From a virus, in IMG/VR virus record IMGVR_UViG_3300031673_000227, positions 1 to 36,497 of that record: a stretch of 36,497 nt of DNA; one strand, given 5' to 3'. Below, in pieces: positions 24,133 to 32,022 of this stretch (position 1 is the first letter of the stretch; every line of letters begins with the position of its first letter). The position numbers and the translations under genes were made by a program. The notes under the pieces were generated by a model. It was not told the DNA's origin, made no database searches, and was given only the letters and a program-made list of their open reading frames with translations.

Positions 24133-24531
24133 ATGACTTCCAACAAACAAGCAGGAAGCCAAGCAGGCTGGGCACTCGTTGCGGGTGGCGTGAACGCCGC
24201 TCGTGTAGATGCTCACCGTCTCCACCAATTGCTCAAAAAGGTGGAGACGCTCGTCGAGTCCTCTCCCGAAAAAGAGCACATCTTCCAAGTGGCCGGGGAC
24301 CTCCTTTCTGCCATTCCGAAGTTGGTGGAACGGGTCGAAGGTCAGCTTGATGAGACCAGCTACGCCTTGTCCTTGATGGGACAGGAGCATCTCAAAGATC
24401 GCCTTCCCATTTCCAGCCGAGCGATGGTCGATGCCACGGTCGAAGGGTCCGCTTCTTTTTCGGCCCCCATGATGCGCGGTACCGCCGAGCGTGTTGCTGC
24501 TCGCTGGTTGGAGCGGCAGCGGCAGGGGTAA
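24133..24531 (+). CDS. Small helical protein with C-terminal R-V-A-A-R-W-L motif
   Basis: The 132-residue protein is helical with no recognised domain. Its tail reads E-R-V-A-A-R-W-L (R120-L126) followed by E-R-Q-R-Q-G. That tail matches the C-terminus of the next protein and the N-terminus of the giant fusion protein. Its stop is directly followed by the next ATG. Function unknown; a virion tag is a reasonable guess. Confidence 0.5.
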   Translation: MTSNKQAGSQAGWALVAGGVNAARVDAHRLHQLLKKVETLVESSPEKEHIFQVAGDLLSAIPKLVERVEGQLDETSYALSLMGQEHLKDRLPISSRAMVDATVEGSASFSAPMMRGTAERVAARWLERQRQG

Positions 24532-26523
24532 ATGACGACGTTGCCTGAAGACCCCTGGCGCTACTTCAAACGAAGTCCTGGCGCCGTGCTCCTCCCACTG
24601 AGGATGTTGACGCCTTCGCGGGCGCGGCCTCAAGGGATCGAGAACGCAGGGAAATTCATGGCTCTTGCCTACGACGGCAAGAAATCAAAACGCGAACCCA
24701 TCTCCGTGCGGTTGGATGGAGCAGGAAAGTACACCGTCCTTGATGGGAACTCGACGTTCGCCAATGCCGTCAAGAACGGTTGGGACCGTATCCCCGCTGT
24801 CGTCGAGAAGTCCAAGACGGCCTTCCGTCCTCGATGGCAGGACACCCCTGGCTACAAGACCGTCGTTGACAACAAATCCCAACTCGGAATCCTCCCCTCT
24901 CAACTTGAGAACAAGACGGATACCGGCCAAGGCCCTCTCGACGCTGCGTGGCCCGTACAGCCAGGTGTAGCTCGTGAGAAGGAGAGGGCGCTCCCTCTGC
25001 CCTCTGGTCACTCCAAGTCGCGGGAAAAGAAGGTTGGTCCGACGGTCTACAACAAGAACGACCATTACCCCGCCCGTACGTTGTCGCAGCCTGGGGAGCA
25101 ATACGGACATCCCACCAAGTTCGACTACAACACCGTGACTCGTCGCAATGAGGTCACGGGGGCTGAAGACGAAGAAGACGAAGACCGCACCGCGGCTCCA
25201 ATCCCTTCGGGGTCTGGGCGCCAAAATCGGCTCCCTCCCGGGTATCGCCGAAAGAAACGCCAGGAGTATCTGCGTGATCCTGGGAAAAAGATTCAAGAAA
25301 AACGCGACTATCAGACCCGCGAGAAACGCGATCCTCAGAACAAACGCTACCGGAAATACTATCGGCAATATCCGAACCGCTACAAACGGAAAGGGCAAAG
25401 CCCTTTTGGTACTCCGGCTGAGAGAACGAAAGCGTGGCGCGAAGAACAAGGACAAAAGGCAAAGAGCCAAGGACTTACGCCAAAGCAGCAGGAGAGACAG
25501 CGTAAGACTACAAAGCCTGAGTACAGATCACGGACACCAAAGCAGCCAGGATCCGCCTCCAAGGTGTACGCAAGCCACGAGGATTTCATGGCAGCGTGGG
25601 AGATGTTGGGTGCGAACTGGCCGGTTGATTGGAACACGACCACCAAGAAGACACAGCCTCCAGGCCAGCTAGATCAGAACTTCGGGAAAGGGAAGAACCA
25701 GGACACTGGAACTCCTCGTACATCTCCGGGCAAGCAAAAAGGCGAATCCCAGCGGGCTCCGAATCTCGACGAGAAACATCAACCGGGGTTGTTTACCCAG
25801 CACCATCCTCCGGCGGCTGGGGTGCCCAATGTCCAGGTGAACAACCCGACCTCTGGATCAGGCAAGGTCATCCCGATGTCCTATTACACGGACATCGTGA
25901 ATTTCACCCAGCAGATCCCCGACGGTCGCCAGGATCAGTACGAGCGGAACAACAACTTTGAGGTGAAACAAGCCTCGACGATGGGAGACATCTTGCGGCA
26001 TGTGGATCGTGAGATTCAGCTTCGGTCACGAGACCGGCCGCCTTCCCTTCTTCGCACGGATACAAAGAACTGGATCTGGCATTGGAAATCGGGCCAATGG
26101 CTGGTCAAGGTCCAGGCGTTCAAACGGGGTGCCGCCAAGAACTTTGACAAGCTCAATTTGAGGATCTCCTGCAATTGCCCGTTCTGGCAGTGGCAGGGTC
26201 CAGAGCATTGGGCGAAACAGAGCGACTACCTCCTGGGGCGTCCACGAGGCTCAGCAGCGACGCCGGTCATCCGTGACCCCAAGCATGAGCATCCCGTCTG
26301 CAAACACGTCTACGCGGTGCTGGAGCGGTCAGCACGGTTCTTTGTACGTCCCCAGAAGTCCCCCCTGCGAAAGCTCGGATCTCGCTTTTTGGCCGATAGC
26401 GCCGACTCAATTGAGATCCAGGTCGTGACGGAACCCAGTGCAGCGCATGTGGCGCAAGCCCATCTCCACCGCAAGCTCATTGAGCGCGTAGCCGCTCGGT
26501 ATCTTGCAAAGGAGGATTCCTGA
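24532..26523 (+). CDS. ParB-like and SWIM zinc-finger protein with C-terminal R-V-A-A-R-Y-L
   Basis: The 663-residue protein has a ParB-like N-terminal domain (about 18-97; L-P-L-R-M-L-T-P-S and L-D-G-N-S-T-F-A-N-A). A strongly basic Arg/Tyr/Lys-rich middle (about 237-290) with repeated Y-R-K/K-Y-R elements follows, then disordered linkers. A SWIM-type zinc finger comes next: C547-N-C549, then H587-P-V-C590-K-H592. The last residues are I-E-R-V-A-A-R-Y-L. SWIM fingers bind DNA or protein in transposases and kinases; ParB-like folds bind nucleotides or DNA. The combination suggests DNA packaging or ejection, which is inference. AGGGGT five bases before ATG 24532 supports the start; the upstream stop is adjacent. 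Confidence 0.6.
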   Translation: MTTLPEDPWRYFKRSPGAVLLPLRMLTPSRARPQGIENAGKFMALAYDGKKSKREPISVRLDGAGKYTVLDGNSTFANAVKNGWDRIPAVVEKSKTAFRPRWQDTPGYKTVVDNKSQLGILPSQLENKTDTGQGPLDAAWPVQPGVAREKERALPLPSGHSKSREKKVGPTVYNKNDHYPARTLSQPGEQYGHPTKFDYNTVTRRNEVTGAEDEEDEDRTAAPIPSGSGRQNRLPPGYRRKKRQEYLRDPGKKIQEKRDYQTREKRDPQNKRYRKYYRQYPNRYKRKGQSPFGTPAERTKAWREEQGQKAKSQGLTPKQQERQRKTTKPEYRSRTPKQPGSASKVYASHEDFMAAWEMLGANWPVDWNTTTKKTQPPGQLDQNFGKGKNQDTGTPRTSPGKQKGESQRAPNLDEKHQPGLFTQHHPPAAGVPNVQVNNPTSGSGKVIPMSYYTDIVNFTQQIPDGRQDQYERNNNFEVKQASTMGDILRHVDREIQLRSRDRPPSLLRTDTKNWIWHWKSGQWLVKVQAFKRGAAKNFDKLNLRISCNCPFWQWQGPEHWAKQSDYLLGRPRGSAATPVIRDPKHEHPVCKHVYAVLERSARFFVRPQKSPLRKLGSRFLADSADSIEIQVVTEPSAAHVAQAHLHRKLIERVAARYLAKEDS

Positions 26524-26524
26524 G

Positions 26525-26911
26525 ATGCCGACCTACAACTACGAGTGCAATTCCTGTGGCAACGGTTTTGAGGAACTGATCCCGTTGGCCCAATACCAAG
26601 ATCCGCAGCCATGCCCCGAATGTGGCGAATCGGCTCCGCGAGTCATGGGTGCCTTCCCCGGCACCATCTTCCGTGGGGACGGTTGGGCTTCCAAGAACAA
26701 CCGCATCGCCGGACAGATGAAGGACAAGAACAAACGGCTGGCATCCAAGGAACGGGAGCAGAAGGGGGACGGCATGATTCCGACCCTTTCCCCCAATGTC
26801 GGAGGTGAACAAACGGCCTCTTGGGCTGATGCTGCAAAACTCGCCAAGGACAAGGGCAAAGACACGAGTGGGTATGACGCCCGTGCTCGGAAGGAAACTA
26901 AGTCGGCATGA
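26525..26911 (+). CDS. FmdB-like zinc ribbon protein
   Basis: The start is ATG 26525, with AGGAGG eight bases upstream; the frame upstream is part of the previous gene's end. The 128-residue protein begins M-P-T-Y-N-Y-E-C-N-S-C-G, and about 20 residues later has P-C-P-E-C-G, the FmdB/CxxC zinc-ribbon pattern. The C-terminal half is charged, with no known domain. FmdB-type proteins were named as regulators, but most occurrences have no known role. Its stop overlaps the next start (ATGA). Confidence 0.65.
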   Translation: MPTYNYECNSCGNGFEELIPLAQYQDPQPCPECGESAPRVMGAFPGTIFRGDGWASKNNRIAGQMKDKNKRLASKEREQKGDGMIPTLSPNVGGEQTASWADAAKLAKDKGKDTSGYDARARKETKSA

Positions 26912-27675
26912 TTCCGGTCCCCAGCATCCTTGACAGGTCGAAGGGCTACCTGACCCTTCAGTTCATCAACGACCCGGACATCCTGGGCTACCGCATTCGT
27001 GTTGCGAACAGCCTGAACAACGCCTATGGGCCGTTCAACGGGGTTGTGCCGACGGCGGGTACTGGAACCGAAGCGATCTTCGATGTGAACCGTGGGCAGA
27101 CCCTTCGGACGAAGACCATTCGTCTGACCGGGCTTGGAGTCAGCGGGGACACGACACGAGGACAGACTCGTGCGACCTACGACCCCAACGAGTTCTTCAA
27201 CCCACCGACGACCTTGGTGGTCCCACCGGACAACCAACTCGCGTTCATGCGGGTTCAGGTTCGCACGGTTGCGGCCCCGGCCTTCCCCGGTGGAGCGTTT
27301 CCGGGAACTGCTGATGAGACCAATCAATCGAAGATCCTCATCGTGCAGGATCCGAGATACTTTGAAGTTCCGCGTCCGGCGTTGACCCTTGCTGGAAATG
27401 CCCCGACGTTGGCGACTGCGGTTGCTGGATTGCCGGCTCCTCCCGGAGCACTCGTTTTTGGTGTTCCCGCTTTTGCGGATGCCATGTCGATCACAAATCA
27501 CGATGCGGCAAACCCGCTGTTCTTTGCGGCGGCTCTCGGGCAGCCCCTCATGCAGATCGATCCTTTGACCACCATCACGCACGCCAGTGGCATGAAAGAT
27601 GAATTGGTGTTCTGCGCCGCTGCCGGTGCTCCGGCCTTTTCCATGATCGTTTCCACCGTTACTGGGCTGCGGTAG
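26908..27675 (+). CDS. Virion structural protein, unknown
   Basis: The 255-residue protein is beta-rich and hydrophobic (Y-L-T-L-Q-F-I, L-A-F-M-R-V-Q-V-R) with Pro/Ala/Gly-rich linkers and no catalytic motif. The ATGA overlap with the FmdB-like gene gives the start. It precedes three paralogous structural genes after a gap holding a CCTATAG motif. I cannot name a family. A tail or neck component is likely by location. Confidence 0.55.
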   Translation: MIPVPSILDRSKGYLTLQFINDPDILGYRIRVANSLNNAYGPFNGVVPTAGTGTEAIFDVNRGQTLRTKTIRLTGLGVSGDTTRGQTRATYDPNEFFNPPTTLVVPPDNQLAFMRVQVRTVAAPAFPGGAFPGTADETNQSKILIVQDPRYFEVPRPALTLAGNAPTLATAVAGLPAPPGALVFGVPAFADAMSITNHDAANPLFFAAALGQPLMQIDPLTTITHASGMKDELVFCAAAGAPAFSMIVSTVTGLR

Positions 27676-27695
27676 CCGCGCGTTATCAATAGTCA

Positions 27696-27703
27696 GCCTA
27701 TAG
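27696..27703 (+). promoter_or_regulatory. GCCTATAG motif before the paralogous structural genes
   Basis: GCCTATAG sits 50 nt before ATG 27753, in a short gap after a stop codon. Same motif as at 11881, 20155 and 16802; a phage promoter element is possible. Confidence 0.35.
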
Positions 27704-27752
27704 CTTCCTCAATTGGGAAAGCGCCCCCACTCCGGGCCCAGGAGATTTCCAG

Positions 27753-28427
27753 ATGCCGTACATCATCATGCGTCGAACCGACATCCCCAACGGGGTGCTC
27801 CAGGTCATCGATCTCAAGCCCAATACCTCCCAGCGGAGTCTCATCTACGATCCCGGTGACGGGCAGTCGGGCTACGTTCGCAACATCCCGGACAACCAAT
27901 CCGTTGCAACGGTTGCCCCTGTTGCCGCCATCCTCACGGTTCGTGACTACTGCGGTTTGGCCGCATACCTCATCGACAACGTGGAGGATGCTGGTGGTGC
28001 CGCGCTCACGGCTGCGGTTGCCAACGCATCGGCAGCTTCCATGATCACGAAGGCTCAGTCCGGTGCCGCTCTCACGCTGGCCGACATGGACTTGAGCCTC
28101 ACGGCCAACGGTGTCGCTGACGCTACCGGTGGTACGGGAGTCGAGGCTGGTGCGTCCACTGGTCTGTTCACCGAGGTGATGAGCCTGCTCCAAGGAAGCA
28201 AGTACCTTCTTCCGGGTGGTTCGACGGTCGATACCGACGGCGCCACGTTCAACCCCACTCGCCAAGGTTCGTTCTCGTTCCTTTCGCGGACCTACTACGC
28301 CACAGGTGCTTTCAACATCTCCAATGGAGAAGGCAACCTGGCCGATTACAAGGCGACGACCTTTGAGTACGAAGGAACGCTGGCCCCAGCAATTGTCGTG
28401 TACGACGACACCGGCGCAGTGGCCTAA
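27753..28427 (+). CDS. Structural protein, paralogue 1 of 3
   Basis: The 224-residue protein begins M-P-Y-I-I-M-R-R-T-D-I-P, then L-Q-V-I-D-L-K-P-N-T-S-Q-R, and ends in Y-A-T-G-A-F-N-I-S-N-G-E-G-N and V-V-Y-D-D-T-G. The same start and end blocks recur in the next two genes. The middle is Ala/Gly/Thr-rich. No catalytic motif. Tandem paralogy in a late-gene region points to a virion protein assembled as an oligomer or used alternately; the exact part is unknown. Confidence 0.6.
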   Translation: MPYIIMRRTDIPNGVLQVIDLKPNTSQRSLIYDPGDGQSGYVRNIPDNQSVATVAPVAAILTVRDYCGLAAYLIDNVEDAGGAALTAAVANASAASMITKAQSGAALTLADMDLSLTANGVADATGGTGVEAGASTGLFTEVMSLLQGSKYLLPGGSTVDTDGATFNPTRQGSFSFLSRTYYATGAFNISNGEGNLADYKATTFEYEGTLAPAIVVYDDTGAVA

Positions 28428-28445
28428 GCCACCGGGAGACAAAAA

Positions 28446-29489
28446 ATGCCGTACATCATCCTCAAAAGAAGTGACATCCCGGCTGCGACGCTTCAGGTCT
28501 TGGACCTGACGCCCAACACGTCACAGCGGAATCTCATCTACGATCCCCCCGGACAGACGAAATACGTCGATCCGGTGCAGAACGACACGGTTGTCACTGC
28601 TGTCAACGGCGCTGGCGACACGGTGATGCACCGCGCGGCCAACGGTTTGGCCGCTTGGATCATCACCAACCTCAATGACGGAACCGGAGCCCCTGGCGTC
28701 GGTACGTTCACCTTGGTGTTCGCCACGCCGATCATCGCGGGTGACACCGTGACGGTTGGTCCGCAGTTGTTCACGGCTGTTGCTGGTGCCCGTACCTCGG
28801 GTGCCAACGACTTCAGCATCGCATCGGGCACTGACCCGGGCATTGCAACTGACTTGGCAGCGGCCATCAATGACCCGGCCAACGGCGGTGGCACTCTGTC
28901 CACTCTCGTGACGGCGGTTCCGGCGGCTGCGGTTGTGACCGTCACGGCCGACATGGATGGCACGGCAGGCAACCTTGTCCTGGCTTCCTCCAACGGTGCT
29001 GGGTTCAGCCCCGTCGGCATGGCCGGCGGTGCAGACGCGGCGGCCATCACAGCAGCGGACGCCAACACGGGCGCTGCGGCTATCCTGGCGCTTTACGCCT
29101 ACGGGGATCTCACCAGCGCAGCCGGTGTCCTGACATTGGGTGCCATCAACGGTGTTCTTGTCGGTGGTGCGGCCATCACGGCTGCTCAACTCACCAGCGT
29201 GTTGGACATCCTGGCTGGTCGTCAGTTCCAAACGCCGCGGGGCGTCCAGATTGAGACCGCGGCCATTGTTTGGGATGTCTCTCCCGCAGTGGGAGCCGCT
29301 GGGGGTCCGGGTTTCGTGGCGGGGTCGCTGCGGAACATCTACAACAGCGGGTCGCTGACTCTCTCGTTCGCCACTGGTGAGCTTGAGGGTTTCTCGGACA
29401 CCGGGTTCATCTACGCGGGTGTCGCAGGCACTCCCAACGGAGAAGCTGTCGTGGTCTACAACGACGACGGCACCCTCTACACGCCGTAA
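28446..29489 (+). CDS. Structural protein, paralogue 2 of 3, with inserted beta domain
   Basis: The 347-residue protein shares the N-terminal I-I-L-K-R-S-D-I-P and D-L-T-P-N-T-S-Q-R block and the C-terminal V-V-Y-N-D-D-G block with its neighbours. It carries about 125 extra residues (roughly 92-215). The insert reads G-D-T-V-T-V-G, F-T-A-V, A-A-A-I-N-D-P and G-T-A-G-N-L-V-L, like the beta-sandwich repeat units seen in phage fibre and adhesion proteins. That suggests a decorated version of the same particle component. The start follows 18 nt after the previous stop. Function inferred only from location and repeat type. Confidence 0.6.
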   Translation: MPYIILKRSDIPAATLQVLDLTPNTSQRNLIYDPPGQTKYVDPVQNDTVVTAVNGAGDTVMHRAANGLAAWIITNLNDGTGAPGVGTFTLVFATPIIAGDTVTVGPQLFTAVAGARTSGANDFSIASGTDPGIATDLAAAINDPANGGGTLSTLVTAVPAAAVVTVTADMDGTAGNLVLASSNGAGFSPVGMAGGADAAAITAADANTGAAAILALYAYGDLTSAAGVLTLGAINGVLVGGAAITAAQLTSVLDILAGRQFQTPRGVQIETAAIVWDVSPAVGAAGGPGFVAGSLRNIYNSGSLTLSFATGELEGFSDTGFIYAGVAGTPNGEAVVVYNDDGTLYTP

Positions 29490-29505
29490 GAAAAGGACAA
29501 GAACG

Positions 29506-30174
29506 ATGCCTCAAGTCTTCTTGGTAATGCGCCGGACTGACATCCCCGAAGAGGAGATGCAGGTCGTGGACCTCAAGCCCAACACGTCTCAGAGGAACTA
29601 TGTCCTCACGGCTCCGGGACAGTCGGGATACGTCAACAACATCCCCGACGCAGCCGCGACTGGCTTCGTTGGGGCTGGTCCCACGTTCACCACTTCGTCC
29701 GATCTGACGGGCGTTTCCGCCTATCTGCTGGGCAACATCAACACCACCGCTGGTGCGGGTGCTCCGTTCACGGGCGTAGAAGCCGATGCGGCAACGGCAG
29801 CGTTGGTCGCCATCGCTCAAGCTGGAACCGTGATGGATCTAGCGGCTGTCAACGCCGCTCTCGCTGGTGTTGTGGGTGGCACAACACTAACGGCGGGAGG
29901 TTCCACTGGTGTCTTGACGGAGCTTCTGAGTGCCATGGCGGGGAACGCATGGGCGATCCCGTCTGGTACAGACCTGGCTGTGGGTGGTGTCAAGACCGCA
30001 GCCGCGAATGGAGCTTTCGTTGCTGGGACGTACCGGGCTCTATACGACACCGGAGCGTTCGTCATCTCCAATGCCGAAGGGAACATCTCGCGCTACAAGC
30101 GGGCGACGTTCACCTACCTGGACACGCAGGGGGCAGCCCTGACCGTCTACTCGGCGACGGGCACGGTCCTGTAG
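29506..30174 (+). CDS. Structural protein, paralogue 3 of 3
   Basis: The ATG is at 29506, preceded by AAAGGAC. The 222-residue protein begins M-P-Q-V-F-L-V-M-R-R-T-D-I-P and D-L-K-P-N-T-S-Q-R and ends G-A-F-V-I-S-N-A-E-G-N and V-Y-S-A-T-G. It is closest to paralogue 1 in length and order and lacks the insert of paralogue 2. It is followed by a double hairpin terminator. Likely virion component. Confidence 0.6.
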   Translation: MPQVFLVMRRTDIPEEEMQVVDLKPNTSQRNYVLTAPGQSGYVNNIPDAAATGFVGAGPTFTTSSDLTGVSAYLLGNINTTAGAGAPFTGVEADAATAALVAIAQAGTVMDLAAVNAALAGVVGGTTLTAGGSTGVLTELLSAMAGNAWAIPSGTDLAVGGVKTAAANGAFVAGTYRALYDTGAFVISNAEGNISRYKRATFTYLDTQGAALTVYSATGTVL

Positions 30175-30179
30175 AGCTT

Positions 30180-30228
30180 GAGGGGAACGGTATTTTCCGT
30201 TCCTCTCCCTCCTCCCCCTTCGGGGGGA
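30180..30228 (+). terminator. Double hairpin terminator region
   Basis: GAGGGGAACGG (30180-30190) pairs with CCGTTCCTCTC (30197-30207) with one G-U pair, and CCCCC (30214-30218) pairs with GGGGG (30222-30226). There is no long T-run. It separates the paralogous structural genes from the next unit. Confidence 0.55.
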
Positions 30229-30250
30229 TGGTCAAATAAGGAAATGAAAA

Positions 30251-30493
30251 ATGGAACAAACAAATGGATACCGGACATCGGACCTCTACTACGCGGCGTA
30301 TTTGAAAGTAGCCGGGGTTCTTCTGCAAGAGACTGTCCGTGAGGGTGGTCGGGTGTACTTCGTTTTCGACAACATGGACACCATCAGCGATCTCAAGAAG
30401 CAATTTTTCAATCGAACCAGCAAGGTGCCCGCTCTCACCTACGCCGACGAGATCAAAGCGATGAAAGCCCTTACTCACGACGCGATGGGCTAG
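30251..30493 (+). CDS. DUF5659-like small protein
   Basis: The 80-residue protein has Y-R-T-S-D-L-Y-Y-A-A-Y-L-K-V, R-V-Y-F-V-F-D-N and a Y-A-D-E-I-K-A-M-K tail, a pattern I associate with DUF5659-type phage proteins. AAGGAAAT nine bases upstream fits a ribosome site. Role unknown; it may be a structural accessory. The next gene starts eight bases after the stop. Confidence 0.55.
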   Translation: MEQTNGYRTSDLYYAAYLKVAGVLLQETVREGGRVYFVFDNMDTISDLKKQFFNRTSKVPALTYADEIKAMKALTHDAMG

Positions 30494-30500
30494 GAGTGCG

Positions 30501-31037
30501 ATGCACCTGAAGGATCTCATCGAGGAAAACTCCGCCAAGGGCAGCCAACACGATCAACTGCAACGGCTTGTTGCGGCAGGTCGTGAGAAGGCTGCCTTTG
30601 AACTTGTGGCCCCCGAAGCCCGGGAAGCCGTCAAGGAGGAGATCGTCCCTCAAATCGAGGAGTCCGTCACAGGCATTGACGTACTCGATGGCCTCGTCGA
30701 ACAGGCCAAAGGTCAGATCGTTCAGGGGTTCAAGGCCAAGAACACCACGTATACGCGCCTCATTCGTTACAAGTCCATCGACCAGTCTGACGCTCAATAT
30801 GAGACCGACCTTCTCTCCGCCTTGGGAGAGTGGGAAAGGACCACCCGTGAGCTTCTCATCTCAGGTAATGAGCCTGGGGAAGAAAAGCCGCAGGAAGTCA
30901 AAGTCAAAGTTGAGATCGAGGGCGCCGATGATGTGGTTGAGACGGATAAAACCGAGGTCCAACTCAAAGAGCAGACGGACGAGGAGATCCCTGTAGCCGA
31001 TCCCACTCCGTTTGATCTTGACGATGTGAGGCTGTAG
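30501..31037 (+). CDS. Helical charged protein, unknown (structural region)
   Basis: The 178-residue protein is helical and charged, with a Glu/Lys-rich C-terminal third containing repeated V-K/V-E strands (residues 135-165) and no recognised motif. AGGAG four bases upstream of ATG 30501. It precedes the neck-type protein with only 3 nt between. Possibly a chaperone or structural adaptor; this is inference. Confidence 0.5.
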   Translation: MHLKDLIEENSAKGSQHDQLQRLVAAGREKAAFELVAPEAREAVKEEIVPQIEESVTGIDVLDGLVEQAKGQIVQGFKAKNTTYTRLIRYKSIDQSDAQYETDLLSALGEWERTTRELLISGNEPGEEKPQEVKVKVEIEGADDVVETDKTEVQLKEQTDEEIPVADPTPFDLDDVRL

Positions 31038-31040
31038 GGC

Positions 31041-31949
31041 GTGGGCGTATGTTACAACGTAGGAACTGAACTCGGCCGGAACGATCTCAAGATCTATCTG
31101 GTCGATGAGTTCGGTGTCCCTTGTAACGCCGCTGAGATCTCCTACGCCGTCTACGCCGTGGACACGACCGTCGGGTATCCCGGCATCGAAGTCCCCGTCG
31201 GCCCTATAGACCGTACTCCCGTCAACCCCTCCATCGGCGAATACTACGCCGCTCTGCTCGTTCCTCCCGGTGCTTCGCCTGGTGACTACCGGATTCGTTG
31301 GACGTTCAGGAAGACCCTGGGAGATGAAGAACAGGAAGTCGTCCAGCAGTTCGGAGTCATCGATCCTTCCGCTGCACAAACCGGAGATCGGGTTTTCACG
31401 AGATGTGAGGCGGACTTCATCGACAAGTTTCGCGTGGTGTTGCGAGACAACAACCCTGACCGGAACTACCACTTTCGACCGCCCGAGCAGGAGCAGGTCA
31501 TCAAGAAATACAACCGCGTTTTCGGGTACGTCTGGGAAGACTATGAGCTTCTTTGCTACTTGGAACTCGGCCTGGACTACTGGAACTCGTTTCCTCCTGA
31601 GACGGATTCGTTCCGGTCGTTGAATGACATCTGTGCTCGCAAGCCCTCGTGGCGAGCCAACATCATTTGGGCTGCCACGGTCCATGCGATGTTCGCGTTG
31701 GCGACGAACTGGATTCACGACGAATTTGACTATTCGATTGGTGGGATTTCCCTATCGTTGGATAAATCTGGCAAGTACCAGAGCCTCAAGGACAATGCGG
31801 AGCAGCAGTTCACCAAGGCCACGGATGCGAAGCTCATCACAGTGAAATTCATCCGGGGCCTCCAACAGCCCAAATATGGTTTTGGCGTCCGATCTAGCTT
31901 CGGGCCCAACGTAGGCCGGGGTGTGCTTTCCCCGCGCTCATTTGTCTAG
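31041..31949 (+). CDS. Putative neck / head-tail connector-type structural protein
   Basis: The product is 302 residues from GTG 31041, just after the previous stop. An N-terminal beta domain (L-K-I-Y-L-V-D-E-F-G, E-I-S-Y-A-V-Y, Y-Y-A-A-L-L-V-P, G-D-Y-R-I-R-W-T-F) resembles immunoglobulin-like domains of phage neck and baseplate proteins. A helical C-terminal half has W-E-D-Y-E-L-L-C-Y-L. No catalytic residues. Its position between small structural proteins and fibre-like genes fits a connector or baseplate role, but the family is not certain. Start codon choice is less sure because GTG sits close to the preceding stop. Confidence 0.55.
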   Translation: MGVCYNVGTELGRNDLKIYLVDEFGVPCNAAEISYAVYAVDTTVGYPGIEVPVGPIDRTPVNPSIGEYYAALLVPPGASPGDYRIRWTFRKTLGDEEQEVVQQFGVIDPSAAQTGDRVFTRCEADFIDKFRVVLRDNNPDRNYHFRPPEQEQVIKKYNRVFGYVWEDYELLCYLELGLDYWNSFPPETDSFRSLNDICARKPSWRANIIWAATVHAMFALATNWIHDEFDYSIGGISLSLDKSGKYQSLKDNAEQQFTKATDAKLITVKFIRGLQQPKYGFGVRSSFGPNVGRGVLSPRSFV

Positions 31950-31981
31950 GGCCGGTTAGTCGGTAATCGCCCGATAGGAGT

Positions 31982-32021
31982 GCGTAGGTAGGGATTCCTG
32001 CATTTTCGGGGCTACCTGCGC
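31982..32021 (+). promoter_or_regulatory. Hairpin ending one base before the fibre-like gene start
   Basis: GCGTAGGTAG (31982-31991) pairs with CTACCTGCGC (32012-32021) with one G-U pair; ATG is at 32023. Similar start-adjacent stems occur at 15418, 16509 and 24133. Confidence 0.35.
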
Positions 32022-32022
32022 C

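Noticed and set aside
31203-31209. CTATAG match inside the neck-type gene
   Set aside because: It is within coding sequence with no gene boundary nearby, so it is likely chance.
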